NCBI GenBank assembly: GCA_964428895.1
Contig: CAYRZU010000106.1
Span: 1-7,779 of the forward strand
From: HyVt-337 sp964428895
GTDB lineage: Bacteria > Planctomycetota > Phycisphaerae > SM23-33
Direction: 5' to 3'
DNA: 7,779 nt
Position numbers and translations under genes: made by a program. Of the stretch, positions 4,167 to 7,779 are shown in pieces (position 1 is the first letter of the stretch; every line of letters begins with the position of its first letter). A model generated the notes under the pieces. The model was not told the origin of the DNA. It ran no database searches and saw only the letters and a program-made list of their open reading frames with translations.

Positions 4167-6272
4167 TTAGTCAATGATTCGCAGGAAATCGAGCGCCGTG
4201 ATGACCAGGAACAGGCCCAGCAGCAGCGCGATAAACACAATCTGTATGATGTTGGTGACCTTCGCGCTGACGGGCCTGCCCCGGATCTTTTCGATCAGCA
4301 GGAACAGGGCGTGTCCGCCGTCGAGCACCGGGATTGGCAGGAAGTTGAATACCGCCAGCATCACCGAGATGATCGACATGAAGTACACGAACCGCAGCGC
4401 GCTCTTGCGGGCGACCTGCACGGCGATGTCGGCCATGCCTAACGGCCCGCGGACCTCACTGGTCGAGACCGTGCCGGTGACCATCGCACGGATCGAGGCG
4501 TAGGCCAGTTCCGCGTAGTAATAGGCCTCTTGGGTCCCCCAGACGATGGCATCGAGGGGGTTGGACATCTGGATGTTCGTCATCAGCAACTCGAACGGAC
4601 GCGGCGCCAGCACCCGGTAGTGATACTCGTTCGGGCGGAAGTCGTCCGGCCCCAGCGGCGCGAAGGTCGCCTCGAACGGTTGAGCCCCGTTGCGGCCGGT
4701 CAGGATCACGGGCTTGCCCGCCAGGTGCTTCAGCGCGTTGATCAACTGAGGCCAGGTCCTGACGGCTTGGCCGTTGACAGCGTCGATTTCACAGCCGGCG
4801 GTGATGCCGGCCTTGGCCGCCGGTGAGCCGGGACGCACCCCCGCCACCAGCAGGTGCTCCTGGTCCACGCCGGCGTTGACGCCGATCAGGGCGCCGCCGT
4901 TGGTGCCTTCCGGCGTAATCGTTGTGGCCTGCTGGGTGACCCCGTTCCGCAGGACCACGATCTCGACGGCGGCGTCGGCGTTGGCGGCGTTGATGGCTCG
5001 CAGTTGGGCCAGGGTCGGCGAGCTTTGCGTGCCGTACCGCAGTACCACGTCGCCGGGGAGCAGGTCGGCGTCATCGGCGGGCCCGCCCTGCCCAACGGCG
5101 TCCAGGCGGAGTCGGGGCATCATCCCCAGCACGTCGACGGAAACGCCGACCGTCTCGTTCTCGGCGACGATGAACTCCTTCTTGTCCAGGAGCTTCATTC
5201 GGAATCGTTTGACGTCGGAATCGTCGTCGATGGGCTCTTGGTCGGTGACCCGAAGGACCGTGCCGTCTTTGAGGAAGACGATGTAGTATTCCTCGGCGCC
5301 CATCCGCAGGAACGGCGTGGTGGTGACGGTCTTGATGGGTTGTTCGACGCCGTCGACCGGGGCGGGCCGGGCGACCACAGCCACCGGCGAGCCGTCCAAG
5401 GCCTTCTCCGCCGCCTGGAGGTCCCAGTAGTGGGGCGTATCCTGCCCGGCCACGCTGATCAGGACGTCGCCCGCCTTGAAACCGTCCTCCGCAAGGATCA
5501 GGTCTTCGGGGTCGGCCAGTTCCGTTGTCCAGGCGGGCGTGACGCCGAACATGAACACCGTGCCGCCTTCACCGGTGGGGCTGGCGCCTTCTTCCAGGCC
5601 CAGGGCCGCCACGCCGGTGCGCGTCTGCCCGTCGATCTGACGTTCGATGACCATCTGGAATTGTTCGCCTCGCCAGGCCAGCATGGCCGCGGTCTTGATG
5701 CGGTCAAAGCGGCGAATGGGCCTGCCATTGAGGCTGACCACCCGGTCGCCGGGTTCGAGCCCGACGGTCTCGGTGGCCCCGCCGGCCTCATCGGTCCAGA
5801 CCACAGTCGCATTGGCGGCCGGATAGCCGTGCTCGGCGCTGCCGATCACCGGGGCCATGAACTTGATGCCGATGAGCCCGATGATCACAAAGCCAATCGC
5901 CGCGAAGATCAGGTTCATCACCACGCCGGCGGCGATGACCAGCAAGCGTTGGCCCACCGTCTTGTTGGCGTAGGAGCGTGGGTCGGTGTCGCCGTCGGTC
6001 AGGGGAGCCAGGTCCTCCTGGCCCACCATCTTGACGTAGCCGCCGATGGGCACCAGCCGCACGCAGTAGTCGGTCTCTTTGCCGCGGTAGCCGAACAGCC
6101 GCGGGCCCATGCCCAGAGCGAAGGTCTCCACGTGAATGCCGACCATGCGGGCCATCACGAAATGGCCCAGTTCGTGTACGAAGATCACCACGCCCAGACC
6201 GAACACGAACATCGCGATCGGGATGGCGTAATTGGTGATGAAGTCCGAGAGATTCAGTGCCAAGACGTCCAT
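4167..6272 (-). CDS. rseP: RseP-type site-2 metalloprotease with multiple PDZ modules
   Basis: This 701-residue inner-membrane zinc protease belongs to family M50, which performs intramembrane proteolysis, for example of anti-sigma factors and remnant signal peptides. The first membrane segment (about 15-37) holds the zinc motif HELGH (33-37). The second (about 109-135) has the GVVMN motif (116-120). The third (about 628-650) leads into the LDGGH motif (650-654), whose D651 completes the active site. The fourth spans about 675-697. Between segments two and three I see four PDZ-like modules, with cores GLEPGDRVVSLNGRPI (171-186), GFKAGDVLISVAGQD (264-278), LLPGDVVLRYG (404-414) and AGITAGCEIDAVNGQAV (488-504). 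E. coli RseP has about 450 residues and two PDZ domains, so this one is about 250 residues longer. It follows dxr by 39 nt, a common gene pairing. The Shine-Dalgarno is weak: GGAAG lies about 11 nt before the ATG. Confidence 0.95.
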   Translation of the reverse strand: MDVLALNLSDFITNYAIPIAMFVFGLGVVIFVHELGHFVMARMVGIHVETFALGMGPRLFGYRGKETDYCVRLVPIGGYVKMVGQEDLAPLTDGDTDPRSYANKTVGQRLLVIAAGVVMNLIFAAIGFVIIGLIGIKFMAPVIGSAEHGYPAANATVVWTDEAGGATETVGLEPGDRVVSLNGRPIRRFDRIKTAAMLAWRGEQFQMVIERQIDGQTRTGVAALGLEEGASPTGEGGTVFMFGVTPAWTTELADPEDLILAEDGFKAGDVLISVAGQDTPHYWDLQAAEKALDGSPVAVVARPAPVDGVEQPIKTVTTTPFLRMGAEEYYIVFLKDGTVLRVTDQEPIDDDSDVKRFRMKLLDKKEFIVAENETVGVSVDVLGMMPRLRLDAVGQGGPADDADLLPGDVVLRYGTQSSPTLAQLRAINAANADAAVEIVVLRNGVTQQATTITPEGTNGGALIGVNAGVDQEHLLVAGVRPGSPAAKAGITAGCEIDAVNGQAVRTWPQLINALKHLAGKPVILTGRNGAQPFEATFAPLGPDDFRPNEYHYRVLAPRPFELLMTNIQMSNPLDAIVWGTQEAYYYAELAYASIRAMVTGTVSTSEVRGPLGMADIAVQVARKSALRFVYFMSIISVMLAVFNFLPIPVLDGGHALFLLIEKIRGRPVSAKVTNIIQIVFIALLLGLFLVITALDFLRIID

Positions 6273-6311
6273 GTTCTAGCCAACTTCCATTTCGCTAGGG
6301 GTAATGGGGCA

Positions 6312-7478
6312 TTATTGCGCGGTTCGTAGCGATTCGATCCGCTCCCGCACCGCCTGTCGGGCGGCGCGGTCGGCCGCTTTCAGGGCGGCCAGGTCCGGCT
6401 CGTGGTCCGTGTGGGCCCGAGCCAGCACCTCTGCGACAGCCGGGACAATCTGCCCGAAGCGGATTCGCCCGTCCAGGAAGGCCTCGACCGCGGCCTCGTT
6501 GGCGGCGTTGAGAACCGCCCCGGCCGTGCCGCCGCGGCGGATCACTTCGCCGGCCAAGGCCACCGATTCAGCAAATCGGCCCTCCAGGCCCCGGAACGTT
6601 AACCGACCTAGCCCGGCCAGGTCCAGGGCACTTGTTTGTCGGCACGGGCGCCCGGGCCAATTGAGGGCATACGCAATCGGCGTGGTCATGTCCGGGGAGC
6701 CCAGTTGGGCGATCACCGAGCCGTCGTGATACTCGACCATGGCGTGGACGATCGACTCGGGGTGGACCAGCACGTCGATCTGCTCAGCCGGCAGGTCGAA
6801 CAACCAGTGGGCCTCGATGACCTCCAGGGCCTTGTTCATCAGCGTGGCCGAGTCGATGGTGACCTTCATGCCCATCGACCAGGTGGGGTGCTTGAGGGCG
6901 TCGGCGACGGTGGCCTCGGCGACCCGTTCGTCCGGCCAATCGCGCAAGGCCCCGCCCGAGGCGGTCAATGTAACCTTGCGGACGTCTTCGATTCGGCCGG
7001 CCTGGAGGCATTGGAAGACGGCCGAGTGCTCGCTATCGACCGGCAGGATCGGCACGCCGGCGGCATGGGCGGCGGGCATGACCACCGCGCCGGCGGCAAC
7101 CAGCGTTTCCTTGTTAGCGATGGCCAAGGTGGCGCCGCAGTCGACGCCCGCCAGGGTCGGCTCGATTCCCACCGAGCCGACCACCGCGACCAACAGCAGG
7201 TCGGGCTTCGTGCGGGCGACCAGTTCGGTCATGGCCTCGGGCCCGGCCAGCACGCCCATGTCGGCCGGTAGCTGCTCGCGCAGGGGAGCGTCGGCGTCCG
7301 GATCGTCAATGGCCACCATCTCCGGGTCGAACTGGCGGGCCTGGCTGGCCAGGTTCTGCCAGTTCTTGCCCGCCGCCAGCGCGCAGACACTCAGGTCAGG
7401 CTGGCTGTCAATGACTTCCAACGCCTGTCGGCCGATGCTGCCGGTCGATCCCAAAATGGCGATACGCTTGGCCTTCAA
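6312..7478 (-). CDS. dxr: 1-deoxy-D-xylulose-5-phosphate reductoisomerase (DXR)
   Basis: DXR converts 1-deoxy-D-xylulose 5-phosphate to 2-C-methyl-D-erythritol 4-phosphate with NADPH, the committed step of the MEP isoprenoid pathway and the target of fosmidomycin. The 388-residue protein shows the NADPH loop GSTGSIG (10-16), NKETLVAAG (122-130), metal ligands D148 and E150 in LPVDSEHSAVF, the phosphate loop TASGGALRDWP (172-182), the lid HPTWSMG (197-203) and TIDSATLMNKALEVIEAHW (207-225), whose E219 is the expected third metal ligand. LVHPESIVHAMVEY and NAANEAAVEAFL follow. The start is TTG at 7478, with GGAG at 7487-7490 and an 8-nt spacing, which puts the NADPH loop at the usual place. The frame runs open further upstream, but that part is basic, non-DXR sequence opposed to another gene's frame. 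rseP lies directly downstream. Confidence 0.96.
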   Translation of the reverse strand: MKAKRIAILGSTGSIGRQALEVIDSQPDLSVCALAAGKNWQNLASQARQFDPEMVAIDDPDADAPLREQLPADMGVLAGPEAMTELVARTKPDLLLVAVVGSVGIEPTLAGVDCGATLAIANKETLVAAGAVVMPAAHAAGVPILPVDSEHSAVFQCLQAGRIEDVRKVTLTASGGALRDWPDERVAEATVADALKHPTWSMGMKVTIDSATLMNKALEVIEAHWLFDLPAEQIDVLVHPESIVHAMVEYHDGSVIAQLGSPDMTTPIAYALNWPGRPCRQTSALDLAGLGRLTFRGLEGRFAESVALAGEVIRRGGTAGAVLNAANEAAVEAFLDGRIRFGQIVPAVAEVLARAHTDHEPDLAALKAADRAARQAVRERIESLRTAQ

Positions 7479-7483
7479 ACACG

Positions 7484-7779
7484 TTACTCCACTCGGAAGC
7501 TTTCCACCGTCTTTTCGATGATGGGCAGATACCGATCCAGGGCGTCCCGAGGGGCTACCATGGCGTTGATGGTGTAGCCGCGGCGCCCCTTGACGAAGCA
7601 CCACATCATGGTCTTGACGGCGATGCCGTCGGTGACGGCGTCGGCGGAAACCTGCCGGCACGGCTGTCCGCCGACGTCGGCCGAGCTTTCGGCCAGGACG
7701 TCGAAGCTGTCCATGGTCCCAGCGGCACCTTCGACGGCGCTCTTGGCAAAGGAGTCCAGCACCACGATTCCCTTGTCGT
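7484..7779 (-). CDS. Unidentified protein, C-terminal fragment (cut by window edge)
   Basis: About 97 C-terminal residues of an open frame entering from the right edge and ending at TAA. I do not recognise the family with confidence. The visible part alternates charged and hydrophobic strands (MDSFDVLAESSADV, then VKTMMWCFVKGRRGYTINAMV) and ends in a helix-like stretch, DALDRYLPIIEKTVESFRVE. This ending resembles the tail of PsbP/Mog1-like or DUF1795-type small domains, which often finish with a helix and an ESF motif, but that is only an impression. No membrane span is visible in the fragment. A GTG at 7765 exists, but the frame is already open before it, so the true start is probably outside the window. 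It ends 5 nt before dxr, so they are very likely cotranscribed. The usual upstream partners cdsA or uppS are not seen here. Confidence 0.7.
   Translation of the reverse strand, partial: DKGIVVLDSFAKSAVEGAAGTMDSFDVLAESSADVGGQPCRQVSADAVTDGIAVKTMMWCFVKGRRGYTINAMVAPRDALDRYLPIIEKTVESFRVE
7487..7490 (-). promoter_or_regulatory. Ribosome binding site deciding the TTG start of dxr
   Basis: GGAG on the minus strand lies within the last two sense codons (GTG GAG) of the upstream gene, whose TAA comes between it and the dxr TTG. No in-frame ATG or GTG lies near the start of the DXR homology. The overlap suggests that dxr translation is coupled to that of the upstream gene. Confidence 0.65.

Noticed and set aside
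4115..4240. N-terminal extension of rubredoxin reaching into rseP
   Set aside because: The extra 42 residues overlap the rseP end, are Ser/Arg/Cys-rich and do not look like rubredoxin. The ATG at 4114 has a good Shine-Dalgarno and gives the canonical length.
4854..6329. Long plus-strand open frame opposite rseP
   Set aside because: The composition (H, D, G, V rich) is typical of an antisense frame in high-GC DNA. The rseP frame has all catalytic motifs in order.
7479..7661. Longer dxr start at a GTG near 7661
   Set aside because: The extension is Arg/His-rich, overlaps the upstream gene in another frame and lies ahead of the GSTGSIG loop that normally sits about 10 residues from the start. 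TTG at 7478 has a Shine-Dalgarno.
1..7779. tRNA, rRNA, CRISPR arrays, insertion sequences, phage or defence genes
   Set aside because: I saw no cloverleaf or rRNA sequence, no regularly spaced repeats, no transposase or integrase motif, and no compositional break that would suggest recent transfer.

Overview
The window is a GC-rich bacterial chromosome segment, and every gene I can support reads on the minus strand. Seven coding regions plus one unidentified gene fragment fill nearly all of it. The content is housekeeping and regulatory: DnaA, the MEP-pathway enzyme DXR, an RseP-type site-2 protease, rubredoxin, a SpoIIE/PP2C-type phosphatase, a GNAT acetyltransferase and the start of an NADP-type glutamate dehydrogenase. 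There is no phage, transposon, CRISPR or RNA-gene signature. A dnaA without dnaN or recF beside it, a very long multi-PDZ RseP, the high GC and a UUG start together suggest a planctomycete-like (PVC group) bacterium, perhaps Phycisphaerae-like. That assignment is inference and no single marker here proves it.

In the direction of transcription (right to left): 7484-7779 is the C-terminal end of an unidentified protein. dxr (6312-7478) follows after 5 nt and starts at TTG, with its Shine-Dalgarno inside the last codons of the upstream gene. rseP (4167-6272) follows after 39 nt, rubredoxin (3953-4114) after 52 nt, the phosphatase (3144-3905) after 47 nt and the acetyltransferase (2185-3117, GTG start) after 26 nt. 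These short same-strand gaps allow one long transcript, although the last three genes have no obvious functional link to dxr-rseP.

The 241-nt gap at 1944-2184 is the richest non-coding part. It holds a perfect DnaA box, a tandem pair of near-consensus boxes set 11 bp apart, an A8/T8 tract, a good sigma70-type promoter for dnaA and an 11-bp GC stem-loop in the predicted dnaA leader. It is a candidate for dnaA autoregulation and possibly for oriC. dnaA (525-1943) is complete and ends at a textbook intrinsic terminator (440-469). gdhA is therefore probably a separate transcription unit with its own promoter (388-416), and it runs off the left edge.

I do not see a convincing undescribed multi-gene system. 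The points worth a second look are the DnaA-box region, the dnaA leader stem-loop, the four-PDZ architecture of RseP, the hairpin abutting the phosphatase start and the unusual company of the orphan phosphatase.
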